DNA of 39,693 nucleotides, from positions 1 through 39,693 of the forward strand of contig CAMDGX010000041.1 in assembly GCA_945897825.1 (NCBI GenBank), written 5' to 3'. Of the stretch, positions 25,401-32,835 are shown piece by piece (position 1 is the stretch's first letter; every line of letters starts with the position of its first letter). The notes under the pieces are model-generated. The model ran no database searches. It was not told the origin of the DNA and worked only from the letters and a program-made list of their open reading frames with translations. Source of the DNA: Asaia bogorensis (lineage in GTDB: Bacteria; Pseudomonadota; Alphaproteobacteria; Acetobacterales; Acetobacteraceae). A program made the position numbers and the translations under genes.

Positions 25401-26269
25401 CGGTAGTGGGTCCGCTTCTCGAGCACCAGGAACTGCACCGCGGCCAGCACGGCGAGAATCGCCAGCAGCACCATCGTCAGCGCCGAGGCCGTCGCGGTGT
25501 CCCAGAAGCGGAAGCCGACCTCGTAGATGTAGGTGAGCAGCAGGGCCGTCGCGTTGTCCGGGCCGCCGCGGGTCATGACGATGATGTGGTCGACCAGGCG
25601 GAAGCCGTTGATGACGGCGTTGACCAGGATGAACAGCGTGGTCGGGCCGAGCAGCGGCAGCGTGACGCGCAGGAAGGTGCGCAGGCGCGAGGCGCCCTCG
25701 ACAGACGCGGCCTCGTGCAGCGATGGCGGGATCGCCTGCAGCGCTGCGAGGTAGAAGATCATGAAGAATCCAGCCTCTTTCCATACCGCGACCACGATCA
25801 TCGCGCCAAGGGCGGTCTCGCGCGAGCCGATCCAGTTGGTCGGCCCCCAGCCGAACAGGGCCGCGGTGATGCGGTCGATCAGGCCGTAATCGGGCGTGTA
25901 GAAGAACAGCCACAAATTCGCCACCGCAATCATCGGCAGCACCGTCGGCGTGAAATAGGCCATGCGCAGCGCGGTGCGCCCGGCAATGCGGCCGTTCACC
26001 CACAGCGCCATGGCCAGCGCCAACCCGATCGAGAGCGGAATGGTCGCCGCGGCATAGATCGCGTTGTTGGTCAGCGCCTGCCAGAACACCGGGTCTTCGA
26101 CCAGTGCCTGGTAGTTGTCCATGCCGACGAAGCGCGCGGGCCGGTTGGCCCGGGGCGTGGAGAATAGCGAGTGCCAGAGCGTTGCGATCGCCGGGTAGTG
26201 GGTGAAGGCAACCAGCAACACCATCGCCGGCATCAGCATCAGCCAGGAATGCAGGGTGGATCGGTTCAT
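25397..26269 (-). CDS. ABC transporter permease, UgpA/MalF type
   Basis: This 290-residue permease has an N-terminal helix (LMLMPAMVLLVAFTHYPAI), the periplasmic VGMDNYQALVEDPVFWQAL segment and the coupling loop SLHEAASVEGASRLRTFLRVTLPLLGPT. The HYPAIATLWHSLFST stretch and NYQ-Lx-D-P motif are typical for UgpA. The ATG at 26269 begins just before the first helix; a repeat of about 150 bases separates it from the binding-protein gene upstream. Confidence 0.92.
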   Translation of the reverse strand: MNRSTLHSWLMLMPAMVLLVAFTHYPAIATLWHSLFSTPRANRPARFVGMDNYQALVEDPVFWQALTNNAIYAAATIPLSIGLALAMALWVNGRIAGRTALRMAYFTPTVLPMIAVANLWLFFYTPDYGLIDRITAALFGWGPTNWIGSRETALGAMIVVAVWKEAGFFMIFYLAALQAIPPSLHEAASVEGASRLRTFLRVTLPLLGPTTLFILVNAVINGFRLVDHIIVMTRGGPDNATALLLTYIYEVGFRFWDTATASALTMVLLAILAVLAAVQFLVLEKRTHYR

Positions 26270-26290
26270 GCAATCTCCTGGTCGGTGCGA

Positions 26291-26440
26291 AAAGGCAAGG
26301 CCAGGGCTTTGCCCTGGACCCACCAAGGGCCGGCGGCCCTTGGATCCCCATTCCTTAAGTGGGAGGTCTAGGGGCTCGGCCCGTCGCGCGAAGGCGCGCG
26401 CCGGACCAGGCGGGTCTGGGCAGAGCCCAGCCTTGCCTTT
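26291..26440. repeat. Two inverted copies of the double-hairpin repeat
   Basis: The gap between the second binding-protein gene and the permease is filled by a palindromic composite. Its outer ends AAAGGCAAGG (26291-26300) and CCTTGCCTTT (26431-26440) are perfect inverted repeats. The plus-strand copy has hairpins 26301-26317 (7-bp stem, TTT loop) and 26323-26343 (9-bp stem). The minus-strand copy has a hairpin at 26416-26430 (6-bp stem, AGA loop) followed by the same GACCC-type continuation. The same design occurs at 258-316. Within an operon it may stabilise the upstream binding-protein mRNA and lower permease expression, as REP elements do. Confidence 0.65.
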
Positions 26441-26448
26441 CGTCTCAA

Positions 26449-27735
26449 TCAAGCCCGGCGGAACGGGCGCAGCACGCGTTCGGCTTCGGCTTGCGCGTCG
26501 GCCATCGCTTGCGGCGCCGTCTTGGCGCCGGTGAGCAGCGCCTGGAGGTTGTCGTTCAGCGCCTTGTAGACGCGCTGGTTCTCGTAGGTGGAGAGTTCGC
26601 CAGTGGCGACCGGGAGCTGGTCGCGGGCGACCAGGGCGGCGGGGAACTCGGCGGTGTAGCGGCGCAGCGCCTCGGTTTCCCACGCATCGGGGCGCACGGC
26701 GAGGTAGCCGGTGGCCACGCACCAGTCCGCGGCGCGCTCGGCGGTGGTGAGGAAGCGTGCGAAGCGCAGGGCGGCGGCGCGCTCGTCGGGGTTGGCGTTC
26801 TTGAAGATGTAGAGGTTGCCGCCGCCGACGACGGTGCGCGGGCCGTCCTTGCCCGGCAGGCCGGCGACGCCGAACGGGAAGCGGGCGTTGGTGCGGATGT
26901 TGGTGAGGTTGCCGGTGGTGTTCCAGATCATCGCGGCCGAACCCTGCATGAAGTTCGGCGCCAGGGTGGACCATTCGGTGACGCCCTGCGGCGTGATGCG
27001 GTGCTCGTAGGCCAGGGCGCGCCAGAACTCGGCGGCCTCGATGGCGCGCGGGTGGTTGAAGGCGACCTCGGTGCCGGCGGGGTTCATCAGCAGGTGGCCG
27101 ACCTGGTTGGCCAGCGCGCCGAAGGTCCACTGCGCGGTGCCGGCGTTGGTGGCCAGCTGTACGCCCCAGCGCGCGTCCGCACCGGTGCGCGTCAGCTTCT
27201 TGCCGGCCTCGACCAGCTGCGCCCAGGTGGCGGGCGGCGCTTCCGGGTCGAGTCCGGCGCTGCGAAAGGCGTCCTTGTTATAGTAGTACACCGAGGTCGA
27301 GCGCTGGAACGGCACCGACCAGGTCTTCTGGTCCGCCAGGCTGTTGGCCATGAAGGCGGGGTAGAAGCCGGCGAGCCAGGCCTTGGTCTCGGCATCGGCC
27401 GCGATGTCCTCGACCGGGGCCAGGATGTCCATGTCGCGCAGGCTGTGCAGTTCGGCGGCGAGCAGTACGGAGAAATGCGGCCCGCTGCCGCCGCGGATGG
27501 CGGTGACCGCCTTGGTCAGCGTCTCGCCGTAGCTGCCGGCATAGACCGGGTTCACCTTGATGCCGGTCTCGCGCAGGAAGGCCTCGCAGTAGCCGTCGAT
27601 GATGCGCGGCACCGGGCCGCCGATGGCGATCGGGTAGTAGAAGCTGAGTTCGCGCACCGCGCTTGTCTGCGCGATCGCCGGGGCTGCCAGCAGCGCGGTG
27701 CCACCGGCCAACAGGGCACGTCGAGTGGTCTTCAT
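26449..27735 (-). CDS. Extracellular solute-binding protein, family 1 (UgpB type), second of a tandem pair
   Basis: This 428-residue periplasmic protein has a signal peptide with a twin-arginine-like start (MKTTRRALLAGGTALLAAPAIAQ). The mature part has LSFYYPIAIGGPVPRIIDGYCEAF, VPFQRSTSVYYYNKDAF and GNLTNIRTNARFPFGVAGLP, which mark a UgpB-like subgroup. The downstream end YENQRVYKALNDNLQAL is shared with the gene at 27758-29041, showing duplication. AGGAG precedes the ATG by 7 bases. It is followed by the inverted repeat and then the permeases, an order (ATPase, two binding proteins, permeases) unlike classical ugpBAEC. Confidence 0.9.
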   Translation of the reverse strand: MKTTRRALLAGGTALLAAPAIAQTSAVRELSFYYPIAIGGPVPRIIDGYCEAFLRETGIKVNPVYAGSYGETLTKAVTAIRGGSGPHFSVLLAAELHSLRDMDILAPVEDIAADAETKAWLAGFYPAFMANSLADQKTWSVPFQRSTSVYYYNKDAFRSAGLDPEAPPATWAQLVEAGKKLTRTGADARWGVQLATNAGTAQWTFGALANQVGHLLMNPAGTEVAFNHPRAIEAAEFWRALAYEHRITPQGVTEWSTLAPNFMQGSAAMIWNTTGNLTNIRTNARFPFGVAGLPGKDGPRTVVGGGNLYIFKNANPDERAAALRFARFLTTAERAADWCVATGYLAVRPDAWETEALRRYTAEFPAALVARDQLPVATGELSTYENQRVYKALNDNLQALLTGAKTAPQAMADAQAEAERVLRPFRRA

Positions 27736-27757
27736 GGGGATGCTCCTGGGGTGCGGA

Positions 27758-29041
27758 TCAGCGATAGGGGCGCAGGATGCGCTCGGCCTCGGCCTGGGCG
27801 TCGGCCATGGCGGGGGCGGCCGGCTTGCGGCCGGTGAGTGCCGCCTGGAGGTTGTCGTTCAGCGCCTTGGTGACGCGCTGGTTCTCATGCGTCGACAGCT
27901 CGGCGACCGCATGCGGCAGCTGGTCGCGCGCAACCGCGGCGGCGGGGAACTCGGCGACATAGGCGCGCATCGCCGGCGTGTCGAAGGCCGCCGGGGTGAC
28001 GGCGACGTAGCCGGTGTCGATGCCCCACTGCGCGGCGCGCTCCGGCGTGGTGAGGAAGCGGGCGAACTTCACCGCGGCCTCGCGCTGGGCGGGATTGGCG
28101 CTGCGCATGACATAGAGGTTGCCGCCGCCGGTCGGGCTGCCGCGGCGGCGGCCGGCGGGGAGCATCGCCACGCCGAAGGGGAAGGGCGCGTTGCGGCGCA
28201 CGTTGGTCAGGTTGCCGGTGGTGGTCCACATCATCGCCGTCTTGCGCTCGAAGAAGTCGCGCGGGGTGGTGCCCCATTCGACGATGCCGGCGGGGTGGAC
28301 GCGGTGGCGGGTGGACAGGTCCATCCAGTATTGCAGCGCCTCGGCCACCTTCGGGTCGGCGAAGAAGGTCTGGTTGCCCTCGGGGTTCATCAGGCGGACA
28401 TCGGCCTGGGTGGTGAGGCCCTGGAACAGCCAGTAGGGGAAGCCGGAGGAGGGGATCTGCAGGCCCCAGCGCGCGGTCTGGCCGCCATCCTGGCGGGTGA
28501 GCTTTTGCGCGAAATCGACCTGCTCGGCCCAGGTGGCGGGCGGGGTTTCGGGGTTGAGGCCGGCCTCGCGGAAGGCCTCCTTGTTCCAGTAGAGCACCAC
28601 GGTGGAGCGCTGGAACGGCACGCCCCAGGTCTTGCCCCCGGTGCGGCTGTTCTCGAGGAAGCCGGGATAGAAGCCGTCGAGCCAGGGGCGGTCGACGCCG
28701 GGCAGGTCGTCCCACGCGACGATGGCGTTTTCGCCGATGAGGGTGAAGATATCCACCGAGAGCAGGCAGGCGAGTTCCGGCGCGTCGCCGCCGCGCAGGG
28801 CGGTCAGGGTTTTGGTCAGGGTGTCCTGGTAGGAGCCGGCATAGATCGGCTCCACGCGCAGGCCGGGATTCTCGCGGGCGAAGTCCGCGCAATAGCCGTC
28901 GATGATCTTGGTGATCGGTCCGCCCACCGCGATCGGGTAGTTGAAGCGGATCGTCACCGGCGCCTGGGCGCGCACGGCGGGGGCGGCGAGCAGCGGGGCT
29001 GCGGCAAGGGCGCCGATGGTGGCGCGTCGCGAAAGGGTCAT
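27758..29041 (-). CDS. Extracellular solute-binding protein, family 1 (UgpB type), first of a tandem pair
   Basis: This 427-residue protein has a Tat-like signal (LSRRATIGALAAAPLLAAPAV), a mature start TIRFNYPIAVGGPITKIIDGYC and the VPFQRSTVVLYWNKEAFREAG segment. It is a clear paralogue of the following gene: both have AGSYxxTLTK, TTGNLTNxR and ENQRV-KALNDNLQA. Motifs are closer to each other than to the pair at 16581-19152, so each importer duplicated its own binding protein. AGGGAG lies 7 bases before the ATG at 29041. Ligand unknown; a glycerophosphodiester or sugar phosphate is inferred from the Pho-box-like site upstream of the operon. Confidence 0.9.
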   Translation of the reverse strand: MTLSRRATIGALAAAPLLAAPAVRAQAPVTIRFNYPIAVGGPITKIIDGYCADFARENPGLRVEPIYAGSYQDTLTKTLTALRGGDAPELACLLSVDIFTLIGENAIVAWDDLPGVDRPWLDGFYPGFLENSRTGGKTWGVPFQRSTVVLYWNKEAFREAGLNPETPPATWAEQVDFAQKLTRQDGGQTARWGLQIPSSGFPYWLFQGLTTQADVRLMNPEGNQTFFADPKVAEALQYWMDLSTRHRVHPAGIVEWGTTPRDFFERKTAMMWTTTGNLTNVRRNAPFPFGVAMLPAGRRRGSPTGGGNLYVMRSANPAQREAAVKFARFLTTPERAAQWGIDTGYVAVTPAAFDTPAMRAYVAEFPAAAVARDQLPHAVAELSTHENQRVTKALNDNLQAALTGRKPAAPAMADAQAEAERILRPYR

Positions 29042-29063
29042 GCGGGGTCTCCCTGGAGGATCG

Positions 29064-30152
29064 TCAGGCGTGGATTGCCGTGCGGCACGGCGCGGGTTCG
29101 GGCAGGCGGCGGCCGGTGGCGGCGTCGAACAGATGCAGGGCCGGCGGCAGCCGCAGGCGCAGGGTGGCGCCCGGGGCGAGCAGGTGGTGGCCGGGAATGC
29201 GCGCCTGGATCGTCTCGGTGCCGGCAAGGCCGGTGAGCACGGTTTCCGCACCGAGGAACTCGGCCGAGATCACGCGCAGCGGCAGCCCCGCGCCGTCGGT
29301 CGGCACGACCTCTTCCGGCCGGATGCCGAGGATCGCGCCGGACGCGGCGGAAGATGCCACCACGGGCCCGTCGGTGCCGGCCACCACCGCGCCGCCCTCG
29401 CCGGTGACCAGATGCAGCAGCGACATCGGCGGCGTGCCGATGAACCCGGCGGCGAACACGGAGGCCGGTCGCGCGTAGAGGTCGGCCGGGGTCGCGTCCT
29501 GCTCGATGCGGCCGTCCCGCATCAGCACGACCTGGTCGGCCATGCTCATCGCCTCGGACTGGTCGTGGGTGACGTAGACCATGGTGATGCCGAGCCGCTG
29601 CTGCAGCGTGCGGATTTCGCGGCGCATCTCGGCGCGCAGCTTCGCGTCGAGGTTCGACAGCGGCTCGTCCATCAGGCACACCGGCGCCTGCGCCACGACG
29701 GCGCGGGCCAGGGCGACGCGCTGCTGCTGGCCGCCGGAAAGCTGCGACGGGCGGCGGGCCAGCAACCCCGCCAGCCCGAGCATCGATGCGGTGTCCGCCA
29801 GCCGCTTCTCCCGCTCCGCGCGGGCCACGCTGCGGGCGCGCAGGCCGAAGACGATGTTCTCGGCCACGCTGAGATGCGGGAACAGCGCGTAGGACTGGAA
29901 CACCATCGCGATGCCGCGGGCGGCCGGCGGGAGTTCCGAGACGTCGCGCCCGGCGATCTCGACGCGGCCGGCATCGGCGCGTTCCAGCCCGGCGATGACG
30001 CGCAGCAGCGTGGACTTGCCGCAGCCCGAGGGGCCGAGCAGGACAAGGAAGGTCCCGGGCCGTGCGGACAGGCACAGATCGGCAAGGGCTGCCGTGCTGC
30101 CGAAGGACTTCGCGACGCCCGTCAGGCACACCGCGTCGGGGGAGGACTCCAT
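29064..30152 (-). CDS. ugpC: ABC transporter ATP-binding protein, UgpC/MalK type
   Basis: This 362-residue ATPase has Walker A GPSGCGKST (about 40-48), Q-loop VFQSYALFPHL, signature LSGGQQQR (138-145), Walker B VCLMDE, H-loop THDQSEAM and a C-terminal TOBE-type domain with GIRPEEVVP. It lacks the 18-residue helical-domain insertion of the paralogue at 13680. It is the first gene of the long minus-strand series 30152 to 20640, with a four-unit Pho-box-like array beginning 24 bases before its ATG. It probably energises the permeases at 24582-26269. Confidence 0.9.
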   Translation of the reverse strand: MESSPDAVCLTGVAKSFGSTAALADLCLSARPGTFLVLLGPSGCGKSTLLRVIAGLERADAGRVEIAGRDVSELPPAARGIAMVFQSYALFPHLSVAENIVFGLRARSVARAEREKRLADTASMLGLAGLLARRPSQLSGGQQQRVALARAVVAQAPVCLMDEPLSNLDAKLRAEMRREIRTLQQRLGITMVYVTHDQSEAMSMADQVVLMRDGRIEQDATPADLYARPASVFAAGFIGTPPMSLLHLVTGEGGAVVAGTDGPVVASSAASGAILGIRPEEVVPTDGAGLPLRVISAEFLGAETVLTGLAGTETIQARIPGHHLLAPGATLRLRLPPALHLFDAATGRRLPEPAPCRTAIHA

Positions 30153-30175
30153 GCGGCGAAACCTATCGGCGGTCG

Positions 30176-30215
30176 GCGACAGGGGGATTTCAGTTCCATG
30201 ACCGTGGCATGAAGC
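30176..30215 (-). promoter_or_regulatory. Four-unit Pho-box-like array upstream of the minus-strand ugp/phosphonate operon
   Basis: Read on the minus strand, units GCTTCAT (30215-30209), CGGTCAT (30204-30198), CTGAAAT (30193-30187) and CTGTCGC (30182-30176) recur exactly every 11 bp. Against CTGTCAT they match 4, 5, 5 and 5 of 7 positions. The array lies 24-63 bases before the ATPase start at 30152, so it overlaps or abuts the expected promoter. It is back to back with another array at 30262 on the opposite strand. Confidence 0.6.
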
Positions 30216-30261
30216 TGCGCCATGCCGCGCGCCATCCGCGGCCGCGGTTGCCGCCGCGACG

Positions 30262-30302
30262 GTGTCACCGAATTGTCGCGGAAACGGTCGATCAAGTGTC
30301 AC
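30262..30302 (+). promoter_or_regulatory. Pho-box-like sites upstream of phnDCE
   Basis: GTGTCAC (30262-30268) and TTGTCGC (30273-30279) form one box with 11-bp spacing. CGGTCGA (30285-30291) and GTGTCAC (30296-30302) form a second with the same spacing; the two boxes are offset by 12 bp. Three of the four units contain an intact TGTC core. The sites lie about 100-140 bases before the phnD ATG at 30402. Confidence 0.6.
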
Positions 30303-30401
30303 GCTTCCCTGGCTATGGAAAACCTTCTGGTCCGGTTCGCAGAACCAAAGCCGGGCCGCTCGCCATCGCCCTGCCGGGCCTGCCCGAACTGGAGCCCCCC
30401 A

Positions 30402-31283
30402 ATGCTGTTGTCCCGTCGCCCGGCCATTGCCGCGGCCTTCGCCATGACCCTGGCTGCGGCATCGCGCGCCCAGGCGCAGGCGCAGGACCTGAAGCTTGCC
30501 GTCACCGACGTCGTCGGGCTGGAAAACCTCCAGCGCGAATACGCGCCGTTCCAGAAGCTGCTGTCGGACAAGGCCGGTATCCGGTTCGAGCTCTTCCCCG
30601 TCCCCAACCGCACCGCCGCGGTCGAGGCGCTGAATGCCAGGAAGGTGGACCTCGTCCTGACCGGGCCGGCCGAATACGTGGTGTTCAAGAAGCGCACCAA
30701 CGCCAAGCTGGTCGTCGGCCTCGCGCGCAACGAGTATTTCGGCACCATCGTCACCCTCGCCGGCGCCGGCATCGACAGCGTCCAGGACCTCAAGGGCCGC
30801 AAGGTGGCCTTCGGCGATGTCGGCTCCACCTCGCGCCATCTCGCGCCGATGCAACTCCTGGCCGATCTCGGCCTCGACCCGCGCAAGGACATCCAGGCCC
30901 TGCACATCAACCGCAATGTCGGTGTCGAGGCGATGCGCCGCGGCGACGTGGCGGCGATCGGCGTCAACCGCTCCGACATGGCCGGCCTGCAGCGCCGCTT
31001 TCCCGACGCGGTGTTCAAGGTCATCGCCCGCGGCCGCGACCTGCCCAACGACATGATCCTGGCCGGCGCCCATGTTCCGGACGACACGGTGGCGAAGCTG
31101 CGCGCCGTGTTCGCCGGGAACTCCGATGCCCTAATCGCCGCCATCCTGCTCGGCCCGGACGAGAACCAGAAATTCCAGGGCATGCGCTTCGTCCCGGGCA
31201 TCACCGACCGCGACTACAACTACGTCCGCACGATGTACGCCACGATCGGCCAGCCGCAGTTCGCCGATTTCGTGGGCAACTAG
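30402..31283 (+). CDS. phnD: Phosphonate/phosphate-type periplasmic binding protein, PhnD family
   Basis: This 293-residue protein has a signal peptide (about residues 1-27, cut after the AQAQA region) and the PhnD-type body: LKLAVTDVVGLENLQREYAPFQKLLS, VDLVLTGPAEYVVF, the LKGRKVAFGDVGSTSRHL motif and a late VPDDTVAKLRAVF. The GSTSRH/S motif contacts the phosphonate group in this family. It is the first gene of phnDCE and has GGAG about 7 bases before the ATG. The alternative longer frame upstream has no signal sequence. Family members bind phosphonates, phosphite or phosphate, so the exact ligand is open. Confidence 0.88.
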   Translation: MLLSRRPAIAAAFAMTLAAASRAQAQAQDLKLAVTDVVGLENLQREYAPFQKLLSDKAGIRFELFPVPNRTAAVEALNARKVDLVLTGPAEYVVFKKRTNAKLVVGLARNEYFGTIVTLAGAGIDSVQDLKGRKVAFGDVGSTSRHLAPMQLLADLGLDPRKDIQALHINRNVGVEAMRRGDVAAIGVNRSDMAGLQRRFPDAVFKVIARGRDLPNDMILAGAHVPDDTVAKLRAVFAGNSDALIAAILLGPDENQKFQGMRFVPGITDRDYNYVRTMYATIGQPQFADFVGN

Positions 31284-31286
31284 AGG

Positions 31287-32051
31287 ATGGATGCACTGCC
31301 CGCCACCATGGCGGGTATCGATCTCGCCGTCGGCGGCGTGGCCAAGAGCTTCGGCACCACCCAGGTGCTCGGCGGCGTCTCCTTCGCCGTGCCCGCCGGC
31401 CAGGCCGTGGCGCTGATCGGCGCCAACGGCGCCGGCAAGTCCACCCTGCTGCGCTGTTGCCTGCGCCTGATCGAACCCGACTCGGGCACGGTCCGCCTGC
31501 TCGGCCGCGACGTCCGCGCGCTCGACGCCGCCGGCCTGCGCGGATTGCGCACCGAGATCGGCTTCGTGTTCCAGAAGCACAACCTCGTCGGCCGCCTTTC
31601 CGCCCTGAGCAACGTGCTGCATGGCGCGCTTGGCCGCGCCCCGCTCGGCCGTGCCTGGTTCCAGTCCTTCGCACCTGCCGCCCTGCGCGCCGAGGCGATG
31701 GAATGCCTCGCCCGCGTCGGCCTGGACGCCATCGCCGCCCGCCGCGCCGATCGCCTGTCAGGCGGCCAGTCCCAGCGCGTCGCCATCGCCCGCGCGCTGA
31801 TGCAGCGGCCGCGCATGATCTTCGCCGACGAGCCGGTCGCCAGCCTCGACCCCGCTGCCGGGGAGGAAGTGATGGCGCTGTTCCTCGACCTCATCCGCCG
31901 CCAGGGCCTGACCCTGCTGTTCACCTCGCACGACCTCGCCCACGCCATCGCCTTCGCCGACCGCGTCATCGCGCTGCGCGGCGGCGCCATCGTGCTCGAC
32001 GCGCCGGCCGCGGGGCTGACGGTGGCCGGGCTGCGGACGCTCTATGACTGA
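31287..32051 (+). CDS. phnC: Phosphonate-type ABC transporter ATP-binding protein, PhnC family
   Basis: This 254-residue ATPase has Walker A GANGAGKST (about 45-53), VFQKHNLVGRLSALSNVLHGALGR (a hallmark stretch of PhnC), signature LSGGQSQR (157-164), Walker B MIFADE and an SHDLAHA H-loop. The PhnC-type Q-loop context makes the assignment firm. I give the ATG at 31287, 3 bases after the phnD stop; an internal ATG at 31308 is possible since the first has its AGAGG directly adjacent. It overlaps phnE by 8 bases. Confidence 0.9.
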   Translation: MDALPATMAGIDLAVGGVAKSFGTTQVLGGVSFAVPAGQAVALIGANGAGKSTLLRCCLRLIEPDSGTVRLLGRDVRALDAAGLRGLRTEIGFVFQKHNLVGRLSALSNVLHGALGRAPLGRAWFQSFAPAALRAEAMECLARVGLDAIAARRADRLSGGQSQRVAIARALMQRPRMIFADEPVASLDPAAGEEVMALFLDLIRRQGLTLLFTSHDLAHAIAFADRVIALRGGAIVLDAPAAGLTVAGLRTLYD

Positions 32052-32835
32052 CACACCCCGCCCGCCGCCGCGTTTCGAGCAACCGGGCCTGCTGGCGTTT
32101 GCCGCCTATCTCGCGGTGGTCGTCTTCTTCGTGGTGGCGCTGTCGGGCACCCAGGCTTCGCTCGGCGACCTCGCCTCCGGCCTGCCCCAGATGGCGCGCC
32201 TGGTCGGCGAGATGCTGCCGCCCTCCACCGCCCGGCTCGGCCCGGTCGCCTGGGCGCTGCTCGAAACCTTCCAGATGGCCTTTGTCGGCACGGCCATCGG
32301 CGTGCTGCTCAGCGTTCCGCTTGCCGTGCTGGCCACGCCCCATCTCTCGCCGCACCCGGCGATCTACCACGCCGCGCGCACCCTCATCGCCTTCTTCCGC
32401 ACCGTGCCGGACCTCGTCTGGGCGCTGCTGTTCGTGGTCTCGGTCGGCCTCGGCCCCTTCGCCGGCACGCTGGCGATCATCGTCGACAAGCTCGGCTTCT
32501 GCGGCCGCTTCTTCGCCGAGGCGATGGAGGAGTCCGAGCGCGGTCCGCAGGAAGCGCTGGCAGCCATCGGTGCGCGCCGCAGCGCCATCGTGGCCTGCGC
32601 CGTGCTGCCTGCCGCCATGCCGTCCTTCGTCGCCACCTCGCTGTTCAGCCTGGAGAAAGCCACCCGCTCTTCGGTCGTGCTCGGGCTGGTCGGCGCCGGC
32701 GGCATCGGCATCGAGCTGAAGGTGGCCATGGACCTGTTCAGCTACGACGAGGCGGCCACCATCATCCTGGCAATCTTCGCCCTCGTCCTGCTGGTCGAAC
32801 GCGCCAGCGCCTGGCTGCGGGCGCGCATGCTCTAG
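32044..32835 (+). CDS. phnE: Phosphonate-type ABC transporter permease, PhnE family
   Basis: This 263-residue inner-membrane protein has about six helices and the PhnE signatures ETFQMAFVGTAIGVLLSVPLAVLA, FFRTVPDLVWALLFV and LPAAMPSFVATSLFSLEKATRSSVVLGLVGAGGIG. Only one PhnE is encoded, so the pore should be a homodimer. Its TAG stop at 32833-32835 overlaps the TAG stop of the opposite-strand HD-oxygenase gene at 32832-32834, both using the palindrome CTAG. No catabolic gene follows on this strand. Confidence 0.9.
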   Translation: MTDTPRPPPRFEQPGLLAFAAYLAVVVFFVVALSGTQASLGDLASGLPQMARLVGEMLPPSTARLGPVAWALLETFQMAFVGTAIGVLLSVPLAVLATPHLSPHPAIYHAARTLIAFFRTVPDLVWALLFVVSVGLGPFAGTLAIIVDKLGFCGRFFAEAMEESERGPQEALAAIGARRSAIVACAVLPAAMPSFVATSLFSLEKATRSSVVLGLVGAGGIGIELKVAMDLFSYDEAATIILAIFALVLLVERASAWLRARML

